This document shows positions 56,223-64,000 of a stretch of DNA of 64,000 nucleotides, piece after piece. The first letter of the stretch is position 1, and each line of letters opens with the position of its first letter. The DNA lies in the NCBI RefSeq assembly GCF_949820605.1, contig NZ_CATKVU010000006.1, positions 2,615,001-2,679,000 of the forward strand, read 5' to 3'. Source of the stretch: Segatella copri (GTDB lineage: Bacteria; Bacteroidota; Bacteroidia; Bacteroidales; Bacteroidaceae). The position numbers and the translations under genes were made by a program. Below the pieces are notes generated by a model. That model worked only from the letters and a program-made list of their open reading frames with translations, was not told the origin of the DNA and searched no databases.

Positions 56223-58595
56223 ATGAAACATTTACTTATCTCTTGCCTATTACTCTCTGCAGCAGGCACACTTCAGGCTGCCCCGAAGAGTAATATTCCA
56301 CCGCTGAAGCTTTGGTACAATAAGCCGGCTACAGCCTTTGAAGAATCGCTACCTATCGGTAACGGCAAGTTAGGTGCATTGATTTATGGTGGAGCCAACA
56401 ATGACTCTATCTATCTCAACGACATCACCTTGTGGACAGGAAAGCCTGTCAATCGCGAGGAAGGAGGGGATGCCTACAAATGGATACCTAAGATTCGCGA
56501 GGCTCTGTTCAAAGAAGATTACAAGGCAGCCGATTCTCTACAACTGCATGTACAAGGACACAATTCAGAATATTATCAGCCACTTGCCATCATCAATATC
56601 AAAGATGCAAATAAAGGACAATTCAGCAACTACAAGCGCGAATTGAGCCTTGACAACGCTATGGCTGCATTGAGTTATACAAGAGAGGGAATAAAATACC
56701 AGCGAGAATATTTCGCATCACATCCGGACAAGATGATTGCTATTCGCCTGACAGCTTCCCAGAAGAAAGCCATCAACTGCGATATCTCTCTCTCCTCTCT
56801 AATCCCTCATCAGGTAAAAGCTTCCAATAAGCAGCTCACCATCACGGGGCATGCTATGGGAAAGCCTGAGAACAGTACCCACTTCTGCTCCATCCTCAGC
56901 ATCAAGAACCAGGACGGAACCATTACAGCCTCTGATTCTACTCTCCATCTGCAGGACGTAAGCGAAGCGGTTATCTATTTAGTGAATGAAACCAGCTACA
57001 ACGGATTCGACAAGCATCCTGTAAAAGAAGGAGCTCCATATATTGAAAAGGTTAACGACAATGCCTGGCACTTGGTCAACTATACCTACCCAGAGTTAAA
57101 ACAGCGTCATATAACCGACTATCAGAACATCTTCAACCGTGCCAAGTTTGCACTCAAGGGAGCTAAGTTCGACAACAGACGAACCACCGACCAGCAACTC
57201 TTTGATTACACAGAGAAAGAAGAGCAAAACCCTTACCTGGAAATGCTATACTTCCAATATGGAAGATATCTTCTGATCAGCTGTTCGAGAACTCCAGGCA
57301 TTCCTGCCAATCTTCAGGGTCTTTGGGCTCCGGCACGAAAATCTCCTTGGCGTGGAAACTACACCATCAACATCAACCTGGAAGAAAACTATTGGCCAGC
57401 AGAAGTTACCAATATGTCTGAACTAGTAATGCCTGTAGACGGACTGGTGAAAGCCATGTCTGTAACAGGAAAATATACAGCAAAGCACTATTATGGAATT
57501 GAAAATGGCTGGTGCGGTGGACACAACACTGATGCATGGGCGATGACAAACCCAGTTGGAACCAAGAAAGAAAGTCCTAAGTGGAGCAACTGGAACATGG
57601 GAGGTGCCTGGCTTGTACAAACCTTATGGGATCACTACGATTACACCCGCGATAAGGAATATCTGCGCAAGACAGCCTATCCATTGATGAAAGGTGCTGC
57701 AGACTTCATGCTTGACTGGATGATAGAGAACCCAAAGAAGCCGGGCGAACTGATTACTGCCCCTTGCACTTCACCTGAGGCTGAATATATCACCGACAAG
57801 GGCTATCAAGGCTGTAGTTTCTATGGAGGTACCGCCGATCTTGCCATCTTGAGAGAATTGTTTAAAAATACACTCAAAGGTGCTCAGATTCTCGGTATTG
57901 ATCAAGATTATCAGGCAAAGTTACAGGATGCAATCAATCGTCTCCACCCTTATCAGATAGGAAAGCGTGGCAACCTGAGGGAATGGTATTACGATTGGGA
58001 TGACCAGGATTGGCATCATCGCCACCAGGCACACCTTCTCGGTTTACACCCATTCTATCAGATTTCATTAGATAAGACTCCTGATTTAGCTGCAGCTGCT
58101 GCCAAGACTCTTGAGATAAAAGGAGACTTCTCTACCGGTTGGAGCACAGGATGGCGCATCAGTTTATGGGCTCGCCTGCACAGAGCAGACAAGTCATATT
58201 CTATGATCAGGAAATTGCTTAACTATGTACATCCGGGCAATTACAACAATCCGAAGAATCGCCCTTCAGGAGGAACCTATCCAAATCTCTTCGATGCTCA
58301 CCCACCATTCCAGATTGATGGCAACTTCGGAGGCACAGCAGGTATATGCGAGATGCTGATGCAATGCGATGGCGAGACTATGCATCTTCTTCCTGCTCTA
58401 CCCAAAGAATGGCCTGCAGGCGAAATTAAGGGTATCAAAGCACGAGGTAACTACGAGATTAATCTCGTATGGAACGGAGGAAAGGTCAGCAAAGCTTCCA
58501 TCACCAGCAAGAATGCCGGATACCTGACCGTCAAGTATAATGGTAAGCAGAAAGCATTAAATTTCAAGGTTGGCGAAACAAAACTCATAAAATAG
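56223..58595 (+). CDS. GH95 alpha-L-fucosidase/galactosidase-type glycosidase
   Basis: Inverting exo-glycosidase, secreted (signal peptide ending TLQAA), 790 residues. It starts with the GH95 N-terminal domain (LKLWYNKPATAFEESLPIGN; LNDITLWTGKP). Residues matching the known catalytic set are N383 and N385 (TININLEENYWPAE), E519 (CTSPEAEY) and D699 (FQIDGNFGGTAG). The active-site segment HHRHQAHLLGLHP differs from the more usual HRHLSHL. Family members act on alpha-1,2-L-fucose or alpha-L-galactose; the choice cannot be made here. It is followed 14 bp later by a non-catalytic beta-sandwich protein. Confidence 0.9.
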   Translation: MKHLLISCLLLSAAGTLQAAPKSNIPPLKLWYNKPATAFEESLPIGNGKLGALIYGGANNDSIYLNDITLWTGKPVNREEGGDAYKWIPKIREALFKEDYKAADSLQLHVQGHNSEYYQPLAIINIKDANKGQFSNYKRELSLDNAMAALSYTREGIKYQREYFASHPDKMIAIRLTASQKKAINCDISLSSLIPHQVKASNKQLTITGHAMGKPENSTHFCSILSIKNQDGTITASDSTLHLQDVSEAVIYLVNETSYNGFDKHPVKEGAPYIEKVNDNAWHLVNYTYPELKQRHITDYQNIFNRAKFALKGAKFDNRRTTDQQLFDYTEKEEQNPYLEMLYFQYGRYLLISCSRTPGIPANLQGLWAPARKSPWRGNYTININLEENYWPAEVTNMSELVMPVDGLVKAMSVTGKYTAKHYYGIENGWCGGHNTDAWAMTNPVGTKKESPKWSNWNMGGAWLVQTLWDHYDYTRDKEYLRKTAYPLMKGAADFMLDWMIENPKKPGELITAPCTSPEAEYITDKGYQGCSFYGGTADLAILRELFKNTLKGAQILGIDQDYQAKLQDAINRLHPYQIGKRGNLREWYYDWDDQDWHHRHQAHLLGLHPFYQISLDKTPDLAAAAAKTLEIKGDFSTGWSTGWRISLWARLHRADKSYSMIRKLLNYVHPGNYNNPKNRPSGGTYPNLFDAHPPFQIDGNFGGTAGICEMLMQCDGETMHLLPALPKEWPAGEIKGIKARGNYEINLVWNGGKVSKASITSKNAGYLTVKYNGKQKALNFKVGETKLIK

Positions 58596-58609
58596 ACAAA
58601 TAAAAATCT

Positions 58610-59503
58610 ATGAGATATTTTACAATTCTCATCTTTACAACTCTCTGGGTGCTGAATTCCTATGCACAAGAATTCGGTACCCATTGGGTATCATATCCAT
58701 TCCCCAACGATTCTTCTGAGATATTATACAGGAAAATCTATCATCTTGATCAAAAGCCTTTAAAGGCTGAGATAAACATGGCAAGTGGAGGAAATACCCG
58801 CCTATACATCAACGAAAGAAATGCTACGCCAAGCATTTTCAGCGAAGGAGCCAGAGACAGCATCCTTCTGATGCAAACCATAGATATCTCCAGATATCTG
58901 AAACAGGGCGAAAATATTATTGCGGTCTGGTATGCACCAGGAAGAATAAGAAATAAGAGCAAACAACTCTCGCTGGAATTTCATGGCTGGTATACAGACT
59001 CTGTTCCTTTTTATCATAAAGCAGACGAAACATGGTGGTGCAAAACCCTGAAGGGTGGCAGTTACAACGAAAAAGAACACTTTGACAATAGAATATACAC
59101 AACTGAGTGGAAATCGGCAGAATACCAATCTGCAGGATGGGTTCATCCGACAGGTGCTTTCAAAGATTCAACAAACTATATCTTTGTAGACCAGCTGCCA
59201 TACCTCACCCAGAACAAGCTTCAAATGGTATTAGAACCATACCAGGAGGAATTTGATCATCAAGGATGCCGTATAGACTTCGGACGTCCGTTCCGCGGAA
59301 CCATCAGGCTCACGATACGCAATGCCAGCAAAGGAACAACACTTCATATTAACGGAAACCAATATGTATGCAGTGGCGAAATGGACGAGCAAGCCTATTA
59401 CCGTTTCCATGCTGAGCATCAAAAAGATTTCGTGATAACTTGGGATAAAGGCTTCAGAAGAAGTAATATCACAAATATAGAAGGATTAGAGATTTCGGAA
59501 TAA
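58610..59503 (+). CDS. Secreted beta-sandwich protein like GH78 accessory domains, no catalytic domain
   Basis: It has 297 residues and a signal peptide (MRYFTILIFTTLWVLNSYAQ). HWVSYPFPNDSSEILYRKIY, TRLYINERNATPSIFSEGAR, ISRYLKQGENIIAVWYAPG and VEPYQEEFDHQGCRIDFGR-like segments resemble the N-terminal jelly-roll domains of alpha-L-rhamnosidases (NG-x-V and NxxAVxwyp patterns). The (alpha/alpha)6 barrel is absent, so it should not hydrolyse by itself. It may be a sugar-binding helper of the GH95 enzyme, or a remnant. Match from memory; moderate certainty. Confidence 0.6.
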   Translation: MRYFTILIFTTLWVLNSYAQEFGTHWVSYPFPNDSSEILYRKIYHLDQKPLKAEINMASGGNTRLYINERNATPSIFSEGARDSILLMQTIDISRYLKQGENIIAVWYAPGRIRNKSKQLSLEFHGWYTDSVPFYHKADETWWCKTLKGGSYNEKEHFDNRIYTTEWKSAEYQSAGWVHPTGAFKDSTNYIFVDQLPYLTQNKLQMVLEPYQEEFDHQGCRIDFGRPFRGTIRLTIRNASKGTTLHINGNQYVCSGEMDEQAYYRFHAEHQKDFVITWDKGFRRSNITNIEGLEISE

Positions 59504-59534
59504 GCTCAACAGCGTTTCGAAATCTCTTTTTTTA
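59488..59534 (+). terminator. Terminator of the GH95 unit
   Basis: AGAGATTTCG (59488-59497, overlapping the last codons) pairs with CGAAATCTCT (59518-59527), then seven T. Confidence 0.88.
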
Positions 59535-59540
59535 TAAAAC

Positions 59541-59577
59541 AAAAAAGACTTCGGAACTATTATCTTCCAAAGTCTCT
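59541..59577 (-). terminator. Terminator of the DUF3109 gene
   Basis: AGACTTCGGA and TCCAAAGTCT (59546-59575) pair with one mismatch; the minus-strand T-run is at 59541-59546. Confidence 0.8.
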
Positions 59578-59585
59578 AACTGAAT

Positions 59586-60221
59586 TTAGTCTTTCAATTC
59601 GGCAAGCACTTGCTCTGCCACTTCACAAAGCTCATCATACCATTCCTTGCCGAACTTCTCTACCAGCGGACCCTCCAGGAACTTATAAACCGGAAGCTTC
59701 AACTCCTCTCCCTTCTTGATGGCATCCTTGCAGATGCGCCACTTGTTATAGTTGATGCCATACACCTCGTTGCCGAAATCCTTGGCACGGATTGGATACA
59801 AAGCACAGGAGATAGGCTTCTTAAACTTCGACTTTCCTTCGCGATAAGCACGCTCCAAGGCACAGAGACAACAATTCGGAATCGTATGTCCATCACCTAA
59901 ATCTTTCAAGTCCTGATAGCAGGTAAACACACAATCCTTACCATTCACGATGCTCGTCACCAAATCGCCTTCAATATCGGTATAAGCCACGCCCTGCTTA
60001 TCTATGATAGCCTGGGCAGAAGCCGAGAGATCATCCCAAACTACATCCAGCGCATTCTCAATCTCCATAATCTCATCCAAGGTAACAGGAGCTCCCGCAT
60101 CACCTTCGATGCAGCACTCGCCCTTGCAGGCATCAAGGTCGCAACAGAATTTTTCGGTGATAATATCAGGTGAAACCAATACGTTGCCCACCTGCAGAAT
60201 ACGCAGTTCGTCTTTCTTCAT
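59586..60221 (-). CDS. DUF3109 cysteine-rich protein
   Basis: It has 211 residues. Many Cys occur in clusters: FCCDLDACKGECCIEGDAG, CVFTCYQ, IPNCCLCALERAY, ISCALYPIRAKDF and RICKD, which suggest a metal or iron-sulfur site akin to YkgJ-type zinc/iron-cluster proteins. No signal peptide. Function unknown. It is next to ung, but with its own start and an intervening terminator. Confidence 0.82.
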   Translation of the reverse strand: MKKDELRILQVGNVLVSPDIITEKFCCDLDACKGECCIEGDAGAPVTLDEIMEIENALDVVWDDLSASAQAIIDKQGVAYTDIEGDLVTSIVNGKDCVFTCYQDLKDLGDGHTIPNCCLCALERAYREGKSKFKKPISCALYPIRAKDFGNEVYGINYNKWRICKDAIKKGEELKLPVYKFLEGPLVEKFGKEWYDELCEVAEQVLAELKD

Positions 60222-60258
60222 AATGTTTTTGAGATGAATAAATTTCTTTGAGTGTATA

Positions 60259-60296
60259 ATAAAAATAATGATAGCTACCCATGAGTGGATAGCTAT
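60259..60296 (-). terminator. Terminator of ung
   Basis: ATAGCTA (60271-60277) pairs with TAGCTAT (60290-60296), with an inner CCA/TGG; a T-rich run follows on the minus strand. Confidence 0.75.
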
Positions 60297-60312
60297 ATAT
60301 TAATAGGTGTAC

Positions 60313-60978
60313 CTACCATTGGATAGGCGTAATTCCGTTCTGCTGCAGATACGCATTGCAGCGGGAGAAATGATGATTGCCAAACCATCCGCCTCTGTTG
60401 GCTGATAATGGCGAAGGATGAACGCTTTCCAATATCAGATGCTTGCTTGTATCGATGAGCTTCGCCTTGCTCCGGGCATAACCGCCCCAAAGGATAAACA
60501 CCAGGTGATCCTTGTCCTTGCTGAGCGCCTGGATAGCAGCATCTGTGAATTCCTCCCAGCCCTTGCGCTGATGACTCGCCGCCTGATGGGCACGAACGGT
60601 CAACGTGGCATTGAGCAACAATACTCCCTGCTTTGCCCAGCGGGTTAAATCGCCCGTGGCTGGCATCGGAGTACCGAGATCCATCTGAATCTCCTTGAAT
60701 ATATTAATCAATGATGGTGGGAAAGTGATTCCGTCCGGCACAGAGAAACTCAGTCCCATCGCCTGACCCGGCTCATGGTATGGGTCCTGTCCGATAATCA
60801 CTACCTTCACATCATCAAAAGGACAGAGATTGAAGGCATTGAAAATCAAGCGGCCAGGAGGATAACAGGGCGTACGCAGGTATTCCTCTTTCACGAAGTT
60901 TGTGAGGTCAACAAAATACTGCTTGTCGAACTCTTCTCCTATATGCCGTTTCCAACTTTCTTCTATCTTTACGTTCAT
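60313..60978 (-). CDS. ung: Uracil-DNA glycosylase (family 1)
   Basis: Removes uracil from DNA. It has 221 residues. The water-activating loop is GQDPYHEPGQA (Asp65), the proline-rich and Phe regions are LSFSVPDG and LLNATLTVR, and the Leu-insertion loop is HPSPLSANRGGWFGNHHF. Between it and the upstream gpmI lies repeat array 3, only 17 bp from its start codon. Confidence 0.97.
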   Translation of the reverse strand: MNVKIEESWKRHIGEEFDKQYFVDLTNFVKEEYLRTPCYPPGRLIFNAFNLCPFDDVKVVIIGQDPYHEPGQAMGLSFSVPDGITFPPSLINIFKEIQMDLGTPMPATGDLTRWAKQGVLLLNATLTVRAHQAASHQRKGWEEFTDAAIQALSKDKDHLVFILWGGYARSKAKLIDTSKHLILESVHPSPLSANRGGWFGNHHFSRCNAYLQQNGITPIQW

Positions 60979-60995
60979 GCTTAATATAAATTCAA

Positions 60996-61061
60996 AAGTA
61001 TCTTAAGATACTTACGCAAGTATCCTAAGATACTTGGCCAAGTATCTTAGGATACTTTTTT
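60996..61061. repeat. 22-bp-periodic repeat array 3 (three palindromic units)
   Basis: Three units of exactly 22 bp. Each is an 18-bp palindrome of the type AAGTATCTTAAGATACTT plus a 4-bp linker (ACGC, GGCC, TTTT). The first junction, ACGCAAGTA, also occurs in array 1 units. It starts about 20 bp after the gpmI stop codon and ends before ung, so it is in the gpmI 3' region and the ung 5' region on the minus strand. Confidence 0.85.
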
Positions 61062-61080
61062 GAGGTATATAAAATCGTTT

Positions 61081-62604
61081 TTACTTGTTGTCAGAAATCA
61101 AGTTCTCACCTGTCATATCTGCAGGCTGCTCCAAGCCCATGATATGGAGGATAGAAGGAGCTACGTCTGCCAAACGACCATCCTTTACAGTAGCTGAATT
61201 GTTGTCAGTTACGTAGATGAATGGAACTGGGTTCAAAGAGTGAGCGGTATTTGGGGTACCATCCTCGTTGATAGCGTGGTCTGCATTACCGTGGTCAGCG
61301 ATGATGATAGCCTCATAATCGTTAGCCTTAGCAGCCTCGATAACGTCCTTTACGCAGTTGTCAACAGCGTGAACAGCCTTAGCGATAGCGTTGTAGATAC
61401 CTGTATGACCTACCATATCACCATTAGCGAAGTTTACAACGATGAAGTCGTACTCCTGTGTGTTGATAGCACCAACCAACTTATCCTTTACCTCGTAAGC
61501 GCTCATCTCTGGCTTCAAGTCGTATGTAGCTACCTTTGGAGAAGGAACCAGGATACGGTCCTCACCCTCGTATGGAGTCTCACGACCACCATTGAAGAAG
61601 AATGTTACGTGAGCATACTTCTCAGTCTCTGCAGTGTGGAGCTGCTTCTTGCCCTGTGCACTCAAGTACTCACCGAGGGTATTCATTACGTTCTCCTTAG
61701 GGAAGAGGATGTGAACACCCTGGAAGCTAGCATCGTATGGAGTCATGCAGTAGTACTGCAAGTCCTTGATGGTGTACATACCTTCCTCTGGCATATCCTG
61801 CTGAGTCAATACCTGTGTCAACTCCTTGGCACGGTCGTTACGGTAATTGATGAAGATAACAACATCACCCTCCTGGATAGTACCGTCAACCTTAGAGTTA
61901 TTGATTGGCTTGATGAACTCGTCTGTTACGTCCTCATCATAGCTCTCCTGCATTGCCTTCACCATATCGTCAGCCTGCTTACCCTTACCCTCAACGAGCA
62001 AGTCGTATGCTTCCTTCACACGGTTCCAGCGCTTGTCACGATCCATAGCATAGAAACGACCTACGATGCTTGCGATGTGTGCACCGTTCTTGTCGCAGCA
62101 AGCCTGAACCTCCTCGATGAAGCCCTTACCGCTCTTAGGGTCTGTATCACGGCCATCCATGAAGCAGTGAACGTATGTCTCCTTCAAACCATATTCCTTA
62201 CCAATCTCAATCAACTTGAAGAGGTGATCCAAAGAAGAGTGAACACCACCGGTAGAAGTCAAGCCCATCAAGTGGAGTTTCTTACCAGTCTTCTGAGCAT
62301 AGCTGTAAGCGTTGATGATCTCCTGATTCTTCAAGATATCACCGCTCTCGCAAGCCTTGTTGATCTTAACGAGGTCCTGATATACCACACGACCAGCACC
62401 GATGTTGAGGTGACCAACCTCAGAGTTACCCATCTGACCTTTAGGAAGACCAACGTCCTCGCCACAAGTCTGGAGAGTAGAATGTGCTGAAACTGCTGTC
62501 AAATAATCGAGATAAGGAGTTGGAGTCTTGAAGATAACATCACCCTTATCATGCTTACCGATTCCCCATCCGTCGAGAATCATTAAAAGAGCTTTTTTTG
62601 CCAT
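61081..62604 (-). CDS. gpmI: Phosphoglycerate mutase, cofactor-independent
   Basis: Interconverts 3- and 2-phosphoglycerate in glycolysis; manganese enzyme. It has 507 residues. [11 protein letters not shown] holds the first metal ligands and the nucleophile is Ser61 ([16 protein letters not shown]). [39 protein letters not shown] and [15 protein letters not shown] complete the two active-site halves. Codon choice looks strongly biased, with a long antisense open frame as by-product, consistent with high expression. Confidence 0.97.
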   Translation of the reverse strand: MAKKALLMILDGWGIGKHDKGDVIFKTPTPYLDYLTAVSAHSTLQTCGEDVGLPKGQMGNSEVGHLNIGAGRVVYQDLVKINKACESGDILKNQEIINAYSYAQKTGKKLHLMGLTSTGGVHSSLDHLFKLIEIGKEYGLKETYVHCFMDGRDTDPKSGKGFIEEVQACCDKNGAHIASIVGRFYAMDRDKRWNRVKEAYDLLVEGKGKQADDMVKAMQESYDEDVTDEFIKPINNSKVDGTIQEGDVVIFINYRNDRAKELTQVLTQQDMPEEGMYTIKDLQYYCMTPYDASFQGVHILFPKENVMNTLGEYLSAQGKKQLHTAETEKYAHVTFFFNGGRETPYEGEDRILVPSPKVATYDLKPEMSAYEVKDKLVGAINTQEYDFIVVNFANGDMVGHTGIYNAIAKAVHAVDNCVKDVIEAAKANDYEAIIIADHGNADHAINEDGTPNTAHSLNPVPFIYVTDNNSATVKDGRLADVAPSILHIMGLEQPADMTGENLISDNK

Positions 62605-62729
62605 AATTACATAAAATAATTTAAATTCGAATTTCAGTGTGCAAAGTTACAACAAAATAGGTGAAGGACAAAATAAATTAAGATAAAAAAACTTCCACCT
62701 TTCTAAAAAGATGAGAGTTGATAACAAGA

Positions 62730-63809
62730 TCAACAGGTTCGCAGGATATATCCCTTTTTGATGACAGCTTCGATACTTACCTTTTCATCCAGGTTCAATG
62801 CCCTGCGAAGATAGGTAATCTGCACGTTCAGGGCTAGGGAATTGGAGTATGAGTCATCACCCCATACTTCATTCAGTATGAAATCCCGCTCTACAAGCTG
62901 GTTCTGGTTCTCGGCAAGAAGCTTCAGAATTTCAGCTTGACGAGATGTGATGACCACTCTGGAATTACCACATAGCAGTTCATTCTGCGCATAGTAGAAA
63001 GCAATGGAACCGATAAAAACAGCTGATTCTTCACCTTTGCCGTCTTCTTTCGGTTGCTTCAACTCATAAATCATATTCTTCAGGAACTCATGGCGAATGC
63101 CATCAATGCGCTTTTGGAAGACTATGGTCTTAACCAGGTAATACAGACATCCTATCAAGATGAAAAAGAGAAAGACGCTTCCTATCAATTGCCACATCAT
63201 GGCTTTGAGCGTTCGAGTAATAGGAATGGGCACCTGAAAAGAAATACCTTGGCGAAACATTGGGTTCGTCTGATACTTCACCGTCACCACACGTGACCAT
63301 CTGCCTTCGGCATCATATTTTGCATTCAGGAAGACGGTCTTGTAAGCCAGATGACGAAAAAAGGATATCTTCCCATATCCCTTATCATCCAGTAATCTTT
63401 GATAATAAGCCAACGAGGGATGCTTACCTATATAAGCCAGATATCTGCTAATGATGAGATAAGCATCATCACCCGTAAGATCAGGATCATTCAAACGGAC
63501 AAGAAAGCGGTGATTGTTCCAAAAAGAAAGCGTTGTACGGCTACATCCCTTCTTCATATCATATTCAGATTCTACCTTGAGCATAATCGTATCTCTTCTA
63601 CCTTTCGTAGATGAATTCTCCTGCAACTTTTTTCTATTCTTCAAATCTTGCGCTAACACTTCATCACAATCCTTCTTGAATTGCTCTACCTGCTGGTCTA
63701 AGCTATATTGACATTGAAGATGGAGCCAATAAGCCTGCGTGCAGAACAACAATGCGATTGCTACTCCACATACCATCCATGCTATTTTCAGCTTACTGTT
63801 ACTGTTCAT
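62730..63809 (-). CDS. Membrane sensor fused to an OmpR-type winged helix, kinase lost
   Basis: It has 359 residues. Membrane helices at about 10-27 and 203-229 bracket a periplasmic domain of about 175 residues. After the second helix, FQKRIDGIRHEFLKNMIYELKQP aligns (in two parts) with the usual histidine-kinase H-box NMTHEFKTP, but the phospho-accepting His is Tyr248. No ATPase domain follows; instead residues 275-359 form a winged helix (ITSRQAEILKLLAENQNQLV, YLRRALNLDEKVSIEAVIKK, GYILRTC). It would be a one-component, membrane-bound transcription factor. Targets unknown; the divergent gene at 63993 is a candidate. Confidence 0.82.
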   Translation of the reverse strand: MNSNSKLKIAWMVCGVAIALLFCTQAYWLHLQCQYSLDQQVEQFKKDCDEVLAQDLKNRKKLQENSSTKGRRDTIMLKVESEYDMKKGCSRTTLSFWNNHRFLVRLNDPDLTGDDAYLIISRYLAYIGKHPSLAYYQRLLDDKGYGKISFFRHLAYKTVFLNAKYDAEGRWSRVVTVKYQTNPMFRQGISFQVPIPITRTLKAMMWQLIGSVFLFFILIGCLYYLVKTIVFQKRIDGIRHEFLKNMIYELKQPKEDGKGEESAVFIGSIAFYYAQNELLCGNSRVVITSRQAEILKLLAENQNQLVERDFILNEVWGDDSYSNSLALNVQITYLRRALNLDEKVSIEAVIKKGYILRTC

Positions 63810-63837
63810 ACTTTCCTGATCTTTTGAATTTTGACGG

Positions 63838-63845
63838 CAAAGTTA
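63838..63845 (-). promoter_or_regulatory. -7 box of the winged-helix sensor gene
   Basis: Minus-strand TAACTTTG followed by CC, 29 bp before the start codon at 63809. Confidence 0.5.
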
Positions 63846-63953
63846 CTGAAAAATCCGTAAACAAAGGCAAGAGTAATAAAATAATAATAGACGAAAAGAT
63901 GCAAAAGTAATAACTCAGTAACAGAAATCATCGATTTCATCGGATGATCTCAG

Positions 63954-63961
63954 TACCTTTG
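63954..63961 (+). promoter_or_regulatory. -7 box of a rightward gene at the window end
   Basis: TACCTTTG followed by C, 32 bp before an ATG. It diverges from the winged-helix sensor gene. Confidence 0.5.
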
Positions 63962-63992
63962 CATCACAAAAACGAAAGAAACAGATAAAATA

Positions 63993-64000
63993 ATGAATAA
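63993..64000 (+). CDS. Start of a rightward gene (only the first codons)
   Basis: ATGAAT plus two bases at the window edge, placed correctly behind a -7 box. The product cannot be seen. Confidence 0.35.

Noticed and set aside
61240..62490. Long rightward ORF opposite gpmI (416 codons)
   Set aside because: It is the exact antisense of a strongly codon-biased gpmI; hydrophobic, low-complexity translation with no known motif.

Overview
The window reads as chromosome of a gut or oral Bacteroidales, most like Prevotella/Segatella. The reasons are Bacteroidetes promoters (TTTG, about 20 nt, then TAnnTTTG) before most transcription units, a SusC-type receptor with a polysaccharide-utilisation locus (PUL), the dut-TPR-DUF4292-EnvC order, an FtsI with PASTA domains inside a dcw cluster, and a DUF4248 gene. 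No species is claimed.

Layout. 1-11.9 kb: a leftward pectic-galactan PUL with a partial SusC, a membrane sensor/AraC regulator, GH2, GH53, a small secreted protein and a PL1 lyase. 12.0-12.4 kb: tRNA-Phe and tRNA-Pro. 12.5-21.2 kb: a helix-hairpin-helix protein, two tandem NSS amino-acid transporters, a CYTH protein, a 49-residue membrane protein, prfB, an acyl-CoA ligase and an M20 deacylase. 21.3-24.3 kb: a starch pair (CBM protein and GH13 amylase). 24.3-26.9 kb: an island with a 22-bp-periodic repeat array, iteron-like repeats, a densely structured leader RNA, a Rep_3-type initiator and DUF4248. 26.9-33.5 kb: an EnvC-like activator, a DUF4292 lipoprotein, a TPR protein, dut, and divergent dgt. 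33.6-36.8 kb: a lone DUF1016 nuclease and a glycine-lipid acyltransferase pair. 37.2-52.6 kb: the dcw cluster from rsmH to ftsZ, without mraZ, murF or ddl. 52.6-56.1 kb: recO, tRNA-Glu, rpsT, gyrB. 56.2-64 kb: a GH95 enzyme, an orphan beta-sandwich protein, a DUF3109 protein, ung, gpmI, a kinase-less winged-helix regulator, and the first codons of a rightward gene.

Three patterns stand out. (1) Three intergenic loci (2385-2736, 24431-24672, 60996-61061) carry repeats with an exact 22-bp period whose sequence drifts from unit to unit; two of the arrays share their terminal module. (2) The leader at 25018-25301 folds on paper into many perfect stems, starts at a consensus promoter and precedes a replication-initiator gene with iteron-like repeats upstream. 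(3) Two regulators (2738-5617 and 62730-63809) keep a recognisable histidine-kinase H-box in which the phospho-accepting His is Glu or Tyr; the ATPase domain is gone and a DNA-binding domain follows directly. In addition, both secreted-enzyme pairs have the same design: a small upstream protein shares a domain with the enzyme and carries a C-terminal sorting-like tail that the enzyme lacks.
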